In this document: piece by piece, positions 47,933-58,782 of the stretch
Layout: each line of letters begins with the position of its first letter
Numbering within the stretch: position 1 is the stretch's first letter
Assembly: GCF_024713945.1 (NCBI RefSeq)
Contig: NC_134682.1
Span: forward strand, 868,001-932,000
Length of the DNA stretch: 64,000 bases
Direction: 5' to 3'
From: Dermatophagoides farinae
Lineage: Eukaryota; Arthropoda; Arachnida; Sarcoptiformes; Pyroglyphidae
Program-made: the position numbers and the translations under genes
Notes under the pieces: generated by a model
The model's input: the letters and a program-made list of their open reading frames with translations, nothing else
What the model was told of the DNA's origin: nothing
The model's database searches: none

Positions 47933-49667
47933 TAAGTTGCCCGTTTTGAACTTTTGCCTCTCTGTCTCTCTCTCTCTCTCTCTCTATCTCACTCTTATTG
48001 CTCTTTGTTGTTATTGTGATCGTTGTGTATGTGGATGATATGTCAATTTTTTTTTGTGTGTACGCATGCGTTGTCAAGTTATTTTTCGCCTTTTTCGTCA
48101 AATTATCTTGATGATATTTGATTATATTTCCTTTTCCGTTAAAAATTCATTGAAAATTCCAGGACAAAATTTTTTTTCTTTGGATTAAAGAATTTGAATT
48201 TATACAGAGATTTAAAGAAAATCAGAGAAATTGAGAGAGAAAGAGAGTGTTTACTGTAGTTTTTTCGAGTGTGTTTTTCTCTTGTACATTTATGTGCCAC
48301 TTCCATCACCACAAATCCGACCGAATGTTTTGTCGATTTTCTGTTTTGATTCGATTTGAGCATGCGTTCAAATTATTATGTGTTTGTGTTTATTGGTATT
48401 CTGGCGTTTATCGTTTCTTCGTAACACGATAATTTTGAACTGAAATAAAAATGTGTGTGTGTTTGTGTGTAGCTGTTGCTTTGCTTTTTCGTATGTGTTT
48501 CCTATCTTTCTTTTTTTTTTGGATGAAAATAACAACAAAAAAAATCTACAGTAAAATTTCTTTATTTTTTTGGTTAGTGTTCCAAAAAGTGATGTCATTT
48601 TTATAGTCCCTCCTTCTGGAGCCCATTTTAATAATCCACACATGATCAAGATTGAATCCTTATGGATTATTTTGACAAATTAAACCAAGATAAAGATTTA
48701 GGTTCAACAACAAAATCTATTTTTGTTGTATGGTGAGAGAGTTTTGACTGTTATTCGAATGTTTGCCTTTCTCTGTTGGTCTCTTGGGGCCTTTTTCAAT
48801 TCATTTCACAAACATTCATTCTTTTTTTTTGTTTAGAGAATCAGATCGAGCAAGTGAAAATTTTGACTCATTCCATACCGAATATTCGGTTGGATGAGCT
48901 TTGTGTTGTATGTAAAAAAAACTTGATCATCATCTAGTGTGTACACACTCTCTTGTGTTCCAGTTTGATTCGATTTTCGGGTTCGATGCCTGCTCGACTT
49001 TATGATGGGTTGGTTACTGATGATGATGATGATGATGAGGAGAATGACAAAGATGATGGCGATAGGCATCATCATCATTCTCTTCATATAGTCACATCAA
49101 TTGATTGCAAATTATTCGTAAAGCTCGAAAATGGATGGTGTGGTGTTGTCCTGGTGAGATTTTTTATATTTGCATGAAAAATAGAAAGATAGAGAGAAAG
49201 AAAAGTCAAACACCAGCCAAACATCAACCAGCGGGCTAGCAAAAGTATATACAAATAAATGAAATAAAAAAAAAATACTATCCTTGTGTCTCTCTCTCTT
49301 TCTTTCTGGTATCTAGGCTGGCAATCAGACATAGCCATAATAATAATAATAATCATCATCATTGCATCGATTGTGTGTATACGAGAAACGATGATGATGA
49401 TGATAGAGGATGTAGATGGTATAAAAAGAGAACCATTGATTGCTTTTTCTCTCTATCTTTGTATATATCTTATATTGAAAATTACAAAAAAAAATTTGTC
49501 TCCATAAATTTCTTTTCAACTATAAAAAATATTTTGGATTTGGATTCACATTTTTTTTTTATATCAAATGAATGAATGGACACATATGAAAAACGATGAT
49601 GATGATGATAATAAAGATTGAAAGAAGAAGAAGAAAAAGGCGTCATCTGAAATTAAATATTATGTGA

Positions 49668-49698
<31 letters not shown>

Positions 49699-51654
49699 GA
49701 TGGCTCCAATCCAATGAAGGAATAACAACAACAACAACAAAAAATCACTCCTTCTTTTGCTATTACCTTTATAATATGCTACAAACGAATGTATGAGTGA
49801 ACCAGGACGCCATGTTGAGCATTTTTATTCTATTCTTTTTTTATCGCTCCTTTTTCTTCTACTTCACATTTATTATCTCCCAAAGGAATGTTATTTAAAA
49901 AAAATAAATAAATGGCTCTGTAGTTGTTTGAATGCTATGTATGTATGAATGGATGGATGGATGTTGTATGAATTGAAATAATAACTGAACTGGTCCTTTC
50001 TTTTTTCTCAATTATTTTTTTTTCTTCTGGATTTTGTTGTTGTTGGTTGTTTGGAGTGTGTGTGTGTTATTTCTTGTACCGCAATCGAATATAACGCGCA
50101 CACACACACAATGTCGACTCTTTTTTTTGGAGAGGTTTTTTTTATACAATTTCTGGTTTAGTAGCATATATGAGCCTTCCTATTTGTGATTGATCATCAT
50201 CATCATCATCATCATCATCAGCAGCAGCAATGAGTTGAAAGAAATTGATTTGTTGAAATTATTACGGTATATATCTGTGTAAATAGATGTATCATCCTTC
50301 TTTTTTTTTCTTTTTAAATACCACCTATAATGATTGATTTTAATAATAATAATAAGATGATGATGATGATTTGTGATTGGTAGATTTAATGTTTACCTTT
50401 ATTCATTCATTAATGATGTTTCTGTTATTTATTTATTTTTTTTTATTTCAATGTTGATCAATTTTTGATAATTATTTATTGCTTGCAAATTGTTGAAAGC
50501 ATAGAGAAAAATGGAAATGAAGAAATGAAAAATAATTAGCAAAAAAAATAGCAACGGAATGTGAATGTGATGATAAGAAATGAATGAGAATTGTGTATGA
50601 ACCTCGAAAACCTGATTATCATTGACACGAACACGCACACACAAAATCAACAAGTAAAAAAAAAGAAGGCAATAATGATGATGATGACAAGATTGAATCT
50701 GGACGTTATATTTGATTTCATAATGACAAACTTGATCAATAAGATTTCTTAACCAACCAAGAAGGTTTGAACTAAATTCATTTTATGATGATCATGATGA
50801 TGTTTAGATGTGTATTGGTGATGATCATGTGTTTGTGTGTGTGTATGTGCATTAGCTCGTAGCACAGCTAGTGAAAGAGATGAAGAGAGAGAAAAAAAAA
50901 ATCCCGAAACATATGTGCAATCATTTCAAATTTCGACCATAATACGTACACGTTGTTTACAAAAACATACGATCATTTTTTTTTGGCAATAAATTAGCCA
51001 ACTCTATGTGTGTGTGTGTGTGTGTTGTACAAACAAAAGAAAGCTATAGAATTGAAACCAATTCTTCCATGCCTTGAATGATAATGATGGTGATTGACCA
51101 TTTTTTGTTGTTGTTTATAATATATCAACGTGTAACTTTATTTTTTCCTTTTGGTTTTTATTTTTGGTTCATTTCTCATTTTATTCTTTCGTTTTTTTTT
51201 TTGGATTATATACATGGTACTCATCTCATCACTTATAAAATCCCTCTCCAATTGTAGTTTTAGTGTTCTGTTCATCAATACACTCCGAAGTTTTTTTTTT
51301 TGGTTTGGTTTGGTTTTTTCTCCCTCAATAATATATTCCTCAAAGTCCTACTTCCTGTTCCGTTCCGTTCCGCTCACTCTCTCTATCACTTTGGCTTGGT
51401 TTCACCACCATATGGTTCATACATTGCACCACTACTACTACTGCATTTCCTTTTTGTTTTGGTGAAGGAATTTTGACTATATTGACACCCCCCAAAAAAA
51501 AGAAAACAAAAACTTGACATTAATGTTTTTTTTTTGGCTAATTTTATGTGAATTTTTTTTCAATATCTATTGTGGTGATTGTTGTTGTTGTTGAAAAAAA
51601 AAACAAACAAACAAAATGTTCACATCATGATCATCATTATCAACACCATTAACA
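47933..51654 (+). other. Probable first intron and leader of polyhomeotic
   Basis: Repeat-rich and non-coding: (TG)n at about 49669-49694, (ATC)n at about 50194-50219 and CAG triplets just after. No credible exon was seen on either strand. A long pyrimidine-rich segment lies at 51130-51440. Confidence 0.45.
51616..51630 (+). promoter_or_regulatory. Short upstream reading frame before polyhomeotic
   Basis: ATG TTC ACA TCA TGA ends 24 bases before the polyhomeotic start codon. If the leader includes this part, translation would need leaky scanning or reinitiation. Confidence 0.4.
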
Positions 51655-54600
51655 ATGTCGTCATTAACAGATTCACCAAGATTAATTAAAACTTCCAACG
51701 GTGGTTTAATTGTTGGACATAATACGAATAATAATAATAATAATACAGTCTCATCCGGTTCTTTTGCTCATCAAACAATATTGACAACAACATCAGCTAA
51801 ATCGACAACATCAAGTTCATTATTAGCAACAGCATTATTGCCAGCATCTTCAACATCAACGATATCATCAACATCTTTATCATCAACATCATCATCAAGT
51901 GGCAAAAAATCACGTAAAAACGATTCATCCAATTCATCTGTTGTCAATAACAATAACAACAACAACAATAACCCGAATACAATTACCGAAAATAATCATA
52001 ACGCCAATCATTTTCTTCCAATAGCGCCACAAACATTTTTTCAACATCCATCACAACCAGGTCTCACATTGGCTTCTGTACATCAACAAATACAGCCGGG
52101 CAGTGTGGCCGTATTTACATCGCCAACGATGGCGATGGCCACAATTGCCGGTACGGCTGGACCACAAGCTACTGTCCATCAACAACAAGGTACCTCGCCA
52201 GGTCAAACATTACAACATCCACATCAAAGTTTAGTTGTTAATGGTGCCATGACTCAACAATTTTCCACTGGAACATTTCAAACGGCAAATGGTCAGATCA
52301 TTCAAGCAGCGCCCGGAATGCAAATGATTGGCGGATTACCAACACAGGTTCAAGTGATTGGTGCCAATGGACAGCCAGCATATTTTCCACAATTCTATAC
52401 GGCTGGTCAAATGCAACCAACAATGTTGTTGAATAATTTGAGTATGGCAATACCGGCACAAAATCCAAGTCAAGGTTTAGCCATTCAATTGCCAACGACA
52501 CCTACTAATGCTGGTACAACAATGATCACAACAACCGGACAGATGACACATCAAACTGCAAATCAACCTACACCCGTTAAAGGTCATTCTAATCAAACCA
52601 CCATAATGAAAGGGGTAACCATTTCGCCACAACAGAATACGTTATCAACACAGGCAAATAAAACAAACGCATCAACAAATGCAACGAAAACACAACAACA
52701 ACATCATCATCAGCAACAAGTAATACAACCTACGGCCGCATTTCAACAGAATACTACCAATCCAACATTTGTCATTGGATTAGCTGCTCCACATAATTCA
52801 ACCGCAACACAGAATGGTCAAACAACAACCATTCTACAACCGACATCAACACCACCATCATCAGTTACGAATGCCCGTAAAACAACGGTAAGTTGAACAC
52901 ATTGAACAAAAAAGAATTAAAAACTATATTAGAATACACCCAACACTTGTGTTAATAGTAGCGAAACAGTAATAATTAGATTACAGAGATGAACAACACT
53001 TTTTATGATTGTGTGTGTGTGTGTATAGATCTGTTGTCATTTATCATATTTCCGGCCAACATTTTTTAGAATATGAAAAAATTCTATGACTGTTTTTGTG
53101 TGTTTTTGAAAAGATGATTCATAGGGTTGTTGTATGAAAAATGAGATACACACACACACACACAGGAAATCTATTTTTATTCACAAAAAATTTGAGTAGT
53201 TTTTTGTTTTAACAATCAACAGTTCATTCTTTCATTCATTTGATTCTTTGACATGATCCAAGTTAGACATTTTATAATATTTTTAAAATTGTTTTTTTGA
53301 TCTGTCTAAAATCGACAATTTTTTTCTTTGTTTTTTTCATCAATTTGCTTGCAATTATATTGCTCCCGTAATACCCCCGTGGGTTCATCACCATCTCCCC
53401 TTTTTCGCATTGGTTTTTTCCATTATTAATTGACCCAAATTTTTTTTGCGGATTTATTTATTAGAGCTCTGGCCGTTCAAACAATAAGGTTAGTTTCATT
53501 ACTCCCTTTATTGAAAGATTTGTTTGTTCGTTTTTTTGTGTTAGATTTTCTTGCCTATTATTTATTTATTTATTTATTTTTTTTTTGGTATTCTGCAATT
53601 CTTTATTTTTATCATTATTATTATCTATTGATTGAATTGTAGGGCACAAGTTTAATTCAAAAAATTCAACCTACATCACCATTATTGACACAGGCTCAAT
53701 TCAAAACAAATACATCGTTTGGCACAACATCGAATACAACTTCTCCAGCTCCTGGTCAAACCATCATGGTACATGGACAAAGCATTCAAACAGGTCCCAA
53801 TGGCAGTATTCAATTGGCTCCAAATCAACCGACTATTATTTCACCATTAACATCGTTTCAAACACTACAACCAAGTATCACGTGGACGACATCACCACAA
53901 TTGAATCAAACACCAACACAACTAGTTGCGCCGAATGGCCAGATTTTGATTCGAACACAAGGTCCAAATGATTCGCCACACATGTTGATTCAAACATCAA
54001 ATAATCAATTTCAAGCTGTTCCAATGCAAATGACACCCACAAATGGTGATCAACAACAGAACCATCAACAAAATGCCGGACCAATGCAAGTAACGCCAAC
54101 CGGACAACCTACTATGATGGCAACATCATCTATCAATCCAACAATGCCAATTTCGATCCAAACCAATCCAGGAGTAGCTACCATGTCTACAGCAATGGTT
54201 AATTCTCAACAACAACTAGCCAATTCCTTACCGAACACAACTATGCTTACGATGGTATCATCATCAGGAACTTCGACATTGACAACAGCGACCACCTTGG
54301 CTCAATCACGACAACGTCCGTTACGACCGGCTGCATCGATTGCATCATCGATTCCTTTAACAACAACAACAGTTCAGACAACTAACAATGCTATACAGAA
54401 TTCAACGGCTAAATCAAAATCAAGTGCAAATAATATTCCTAAATTGGCTCCCAAAGGATCGACTTCTGCATCATTATCATCATCATCAACGTCATCGTTG
54501 TCATCATCTCCATCAATTGTATCGAATTTTCCAAAAGCTCAACCATCATCTCTTGCTACTATCAATGGTAATAATTCTACGGCAAAAGTACCATTGCCTG

Positions 54601-56622
54601 TTGTGCTTCCAAAGACTTCTGCAGAAAATATCACAAATGGTGCTATCACAATGAATTGTAAAATACAAAAATCTATGATTACATGTGCTCAAAGTGTTAA
54701 TAATTCTACCTCAATAATGAATAATAATAATACATCGGTATCTTCTAGTACCAGTACACAATCGTTTGTACCGCCACAGAATAATAATCTAGTCTCTGGT
54801 ATGACTGCAACAGGAACTAATACTTCATTCAATGGTAAATTAAATCGAAATAAACCACAAACCGAAAAGAAAGATGCTGCAAGTGGTACGGAAAATAATA
54901 ATAAGTCATCAACATTGGTCTCATCATCAACATCAACCATCAATTTGAATCTCAAATCTCAAATGAAACCTAATTCCTTGAATTCTATGCGAAACAATTC
55001 ATTAACAAATACAAAGAATAAAATACCGATAGTTTTGTCATCTGGTCCTCTACTTACAAACAATACAAATCAATTGGGTAAAATACCGAATCATCAAACA
55101 GTGAATGGTACACAAACTCCACCTACATCATCCGCCAATAAAACTTTAACGATGATGAATGGTGGTGGTGGTGGATTAACAAATGGTGTATTGGCCAAAT
55201 CGAATACAACAAATACAATACCATCAACGACAAATACTGGATCTCAAGTGGTCAACAACAAAACCAAACAAAATGATCCTAATAATCAAGTATTAACGCA
55301 TGTCATTGATGGTTATGTCATTCAAGAAAGTGCCAATCCATTTCCAATCAATGGATTTTTAACATCTAGTGAATTCGATCCACAAAAATCTAATGGTGTT
55401 GTTGTTGTTGAAAAGATGGAATTAGATCCCGATAATAAGGATTTAATTTCAGCAAAATTGAAAGAGAATGGCCTAATTCCGCCTAATTCTCAACCCGGTA
55501 ATCAACCTCAATCTGATCATTCAAAGATCAATGATCCAAATAGCCAAATATTAGATGATCTTTGTGTCAGTTGTAAGAAAAACAAACGTCTACTACAGGC
55601 AAAGAAAAAGAAATGGAAACGATTTTGTCAAACTTGTATTGATAGATTCTTGAATAAAAAGAAAAACTTTAAAGAACAGCAGCAGTATCTACAACAACCA
55701 CCGAATTTCATTGGTAATTCTTCAGCGATGAAAACTTCCACTTCTTCTATTCAAACACATCAAACAACAACAACAGCAGCAATAGTCACTGCTGCTGTTG
55801 TTGGTTCCACCAAGATGAATAGTACTTTAGCCACCAATAGTAATTCTACATTATTGCCGACAACGCCGATAGTCAACGGCCTTGGTGGTGTTGGTGGAAA
55901 ACATTCATCAGTAATTGGTGTTTCGACACCACCGGGTGCTGTAACATCAAACATCAGCATCGATATTGGCCAAAATATGGCCAAACGTCCATTGAATCAA
56001 CAATCAGCAGCAGCAGCTACAATAAACATTGACCAGCAACAAGCAAATAAAAGACTTCGACTGTCTTCACCTACAAATGTTATCGGAAATTCGGTATGTT
56101 TGGGTATTTTTGACAATTTTAAAAAAAAATTTCAAATGAGACACTGATTGATTGTTTTTTTGTGATATTAGACCCAGACAACTGGTGATGTTGCTGTAAG
56201 TAATGGCAATAATGTTAATACAACCAATGGAAAGACTTTAGATTCTTTAGCAACGACATCATCAACAACAACAACAACATTAACGACAGCAAGCACAAAT
56301 GATGATAAAATGTGGCTTCCAGCTAATGGAACCAAAGAGCCTGGTAAATGGACTGTAAGTACAACTGTAACATGATATGATGATTTATCTTATCAATAAA
56401 AAAAAATTTTTCGTTTCATAGGTGCAAGAAGTTTATGAATTTATGAGCCATTGTGATGGTTGTTCAGATCTTGCTGATGGTTTTAAATCACAAGAAATCG
56501 ATGGTCAAGCCTTGATGTTAATAAAAGAGGATCACATAATCGATATATTGAATACAAAACTTGGTCCAGCATTGAAAATTTGTCGAAAAATCAAAGAATT
56601 AAAAGAACATTTCAATTATTGA
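51655..56622 (+). CDS. ph: Polyhomeotic (PRC1 subunit), five exons including a microexon
   Basis: Polyhomeotic/PHC is a Polycomb repressive complex 1 subunit that polymerises through its SAM domain and compacts chromatin. Exons: 51655-52887, 53465-53488 (24 nt), 53643-56093, 56172-56354 and 56422-56622, all in phase 0, giving 1363 residues. Most of the protein is Gln/Thr/Ser/Asn-rich. Near residue 968 is the HD1 homology (VLTHVIDGYVIQESANPFPI). At about 1059-1092 is an FCS-type zinc finger (DDLCVSCKKNKRLLQAKKKK, then RFCQTCIDRF). The C-terminal SAM domain is at about 1295-1360 (QEVYEFMSHCDGC; FKSQEIDGQALMLIKEDHII; KLGPALKICRKIKELKEH), which matches the PHC SAM, including DGQALMLI and KLGPALKI. 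The start is the first ATG of the frame before MSSLTDSPRLI. A polyadenylation signal lies at 56937. Confidence 0.92.
53465..53488 (+). other. Predicted 24-nt microexon of polyhomeotic
   Basis: A T-rich tract and ATTAG precede AGCTCTGGCCGTTCAAACAA then TAAG, followed by donor GTTAGT. It codes for SSGRSNNK in phase 0. Both neighbouring exons are also phase 0, so inclusion or skipping keeps the frame. Confidence 0.5.
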
Positions 56623-56936
56623 AATGAATGTGTGAAAATTTATTTTGCAAATTCGAATCAAAAATATATTCATGTTCATTCATAAATAACGATATATTAT
56701 CCTAGAATTTGCTTCTTTTTCTTTTCTTTTTGTATTTTTTCTATTTTATATTTTATGTATGTATAATAATGATATATAATTTATATATTAGATAGCCACA
56801 TCTATCGATTTCATCTCAAATATTCATTATACTTTGATGTAATCTGTTCTCAGTTCATTGTTTCTTTGATTTGTTTATTTATAAAAAAATGTCTGGCAAG
56901 AAAATTTCGTATATAATCATATTTGATTTCTTTGTA

Positions 56937-56942
56937 AATAAA
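56937..56942 (+). terminator. Polyadenylation signal AATAAA of polyhomeotic
   Basis: AATAAA lies 315 bases after the stop codon and about 70 bases before the stop of the opposing gene. Confidence 0.55.
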
Positions 56943-56991
56943 AACATTTTTCTTTTTGAAATATCAATCAATGAAATGAAATTTATCACAG

Positions 56992-56997
56992 TTTATT
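56992..56997 (-). terminator. Polyadenylation signal AATAAA of POGLUT1
   Basis: On the minus strand AATAAA starts only about 15 bases after the POGLUT1 stop codon, which predicts a very short 3'UTR and nearly touching transcript ends with polyhomeotic. Confidence 0.45.
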
Positions 56998-57012
56998 TTT
57001 ATTTTATTTTTT

Positions 57013-58305
57013 TTAATGAATTTCAATCAAAGTAGAATTTGGTTTCAACGGTCGATATGAAATTAGACGATCAGAATATAATGTCAATAATTGTTGCCAA
57101 TAACAGCGAATCGTTTTCATTGTAAGTTGATCGCGAATAAATTCGAATCCACGTTTAGCAATTCTTGATGCTAACAATTGATTTTCGTTTAGAAATTCCA
57201 ACAATTCAATTACGTTTTCAAAATTTTTATCAATAGGAATATAATGAATCCATGGTTTCAAATGTGGATAGAAAAATTCGATCCATTCGGATTCAACATT
57301 CAATACAAGTGATCGACAAAGGAAAAGATGTTTGTAACGGAAACTGGCTGCAACACCGTGAACATTAAACAAGTATTTGTATTCACAATGATCTTCAAAT
57401 GAAACAGTTTTGGCTGGATCATCTCCTAGTGTATCGGCTTTTGATTTCCAAGCTTGATTTTTTGTATATTTCGCATCCACCAAATCTGGTCTTGATCGAC
57501 TGAGCATGACGATTGGATCACGTTGTGAACTTGTTCGTGAACCACGGAAAAAGGCAACATTTTTCTTTTTGTTCCACGAAAGTTTACATTGAATTTTGAG
57601 TAATTTCTCGCGCATCAAATCCCATCGACCAATGCCATTTGGATATATATCAAGTGCAGGTCCACCAGACCAAAAAGTCCAAGCCGGATAAATAATATCT
57701 GCATAAGAAGAAACTTCTTTCGAAAATGATAATACTGGAAATTGTTGTTCTTTAGGAAAATATCGTCCAACTTGTGGATAATCACGTACATTTATAATCA
57801 AATCCATATCTGGTAACTGATCAATAATTTCAAGAATAAAATGTTCAATACCTTGACAACGAGAAGGAAACATACAATCTGATTGACGATAAAGACGTTT
57901 GCCTACAATCTGATAGTGAACACCATGTTTAGCAGCAATCATTTTATCGATAAATTCTTTGGTAATAAAATTTGAACCAAAATTTTCTTCAAAATACCTT
58001 AAATCTGAATTGATTAATGGAATAAACAAATCGCAACTGGTGGCATCATTTTTATTCGCAAAAGATTCAGAATAATTTTGATATGCCAATTGGATAGTGT
58101 CAAAAATTTTTGACCATTTTCGATACAAATCATCTTCAATATTGAATTCAGGTAGATATTTATTCTTTTCAACAATTGACCAATCATTTCTACTAGTGCA
58201 TGTGTCATGATTCACTGCATCAGAATAATTCGACAATAATGGCAGTAATAATAGTGGTAAAATGAAATGATGCAAAATATAAAATTTTTTCAACATGATA
58301 ATCAT
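57013..58305 (-). CDS. rumi: Protein O-glucosyltransferase 1 (Rumi)
   Basis: Rumi/POGLUT1 is a soluble ER enzyme that transfers glucose from UDP-glucose to Ser in EGF repeats of Notch and other proteins. One 430-residue exon is read from the ATG at 58305. The first about 29 residues are a signal peptide (hydrophobic FILPLLLLPLL). The frame stays open upstream to 58461, but that part is hydrophobic and intron-like, so the start before the signal sequence was chosen. The CAP10/KTELC1 domain shows NVRDYPQVGRYFP, YPAWTFWSGGPALDIYPNGI, GRWDLMREKLL, AFFRGSRTSSQRDPIVMLSR, LVDAKYTKNQAWKSK, DHCEYKYLFNVHGVAASFRY then KHLFLCRSLV, and EFFYPHLKPWIHYIP. These match POGLUT1 over the whole length. The protein ends NSTLIEIH with no KDEL-type retention signal. 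Confidence 0.93.
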   Translation of the reverse strand: MIIMLKKFYILHHFILPLLLLPLLSNYSDAVNHDTCTSRNDWSIVEKNKYLPEFNIEDDLYRKWSKIFDTIQLAYQNYSESFANKNDATSCDLFIPLINSDLRYFEENFGSNFITKEFIDKMIAAKHGVHYQIVGKRLYRQSDCMFPSRCQGIEHFILEIIDQLPDMDLIINVRDYPQVGRYFPKEQQFPVLSFSKEVSSYADIIYPAWTFWSGGPALDIYPNGIGRWDLMREKLLKIQCKLSWNKKKNVAFFRGSRTSSQRDPIVMLSRSRPDLVDAKYTKNQAWKSKADTLGDDPAKTVSFEDHCEYKYLFNVHGVAASFRYKHLFLCRSLVLNVESEWIEFFYPHLKPWIHYIPIDKNFENVIELLEFLNENQLLASRIAKRGFEFIRDQLTMKTIRCYWQQLLTLYSDRLISYRPLKPNSTLIEIH

Positions 58306-58782
58306 TTTTCGTTTGTCAAATTCAAATATCCAACAATCACATGTCAGATTGAGAAAAAAAACAAAAACAAAGAAATTGCTGAAAGTAACGCCATCAGGTG
58401 TTTTGTTCGCGAGATTTGGACATTCGTAATTCATGATCATATCTGTGAAATGGAAAAACAAAATTTTTCATGATCAACAAGAAAACAAAATGAAACCAAA
58501 ACCAAATAAATGAACAAAAAATAATTAAAGAAATTTTAATTTGAAAAAAAAATAAAATTTAAACAATAAACAATAATATATATGAGGTATCGCGGATCAT
58601 CATCATATTATATGAATCCATGAAATATAAAATGAAAAAAAAATGAATGCATACAGAATGAGAACAAAAACAAAACTCATAAAAAAATAACCTAATAGAA
58701 TTTCAAGGCTTTGGCATTTGGCGAATACATTCATATGTGGCATGGAAAATCTGGATCTGTTGTATCATTCGATTATTGAAAC
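58306..58782. other. Spacer between POGLUT1 start and PRUNE2 end
   Basis: 477 bp, AT-rich. It includes a frame-open, intron-like stretch just upstream of the POGLUT1 ATG. Minus-strand TTTATT/AATAAA elements near 58500-58560 could end the PRUNE2 transcript. No gene was seen. Confidence 0.45.

Noticed and set aside
58306-58461. In-frame upstream extension of POGLUT1 starting at an ATG at 58461.
   Set aside because: It would place about 52 residues, including a Phe/Val-rich stretch, before a normal signal peptide; the ATG at 58305 is more plausible.
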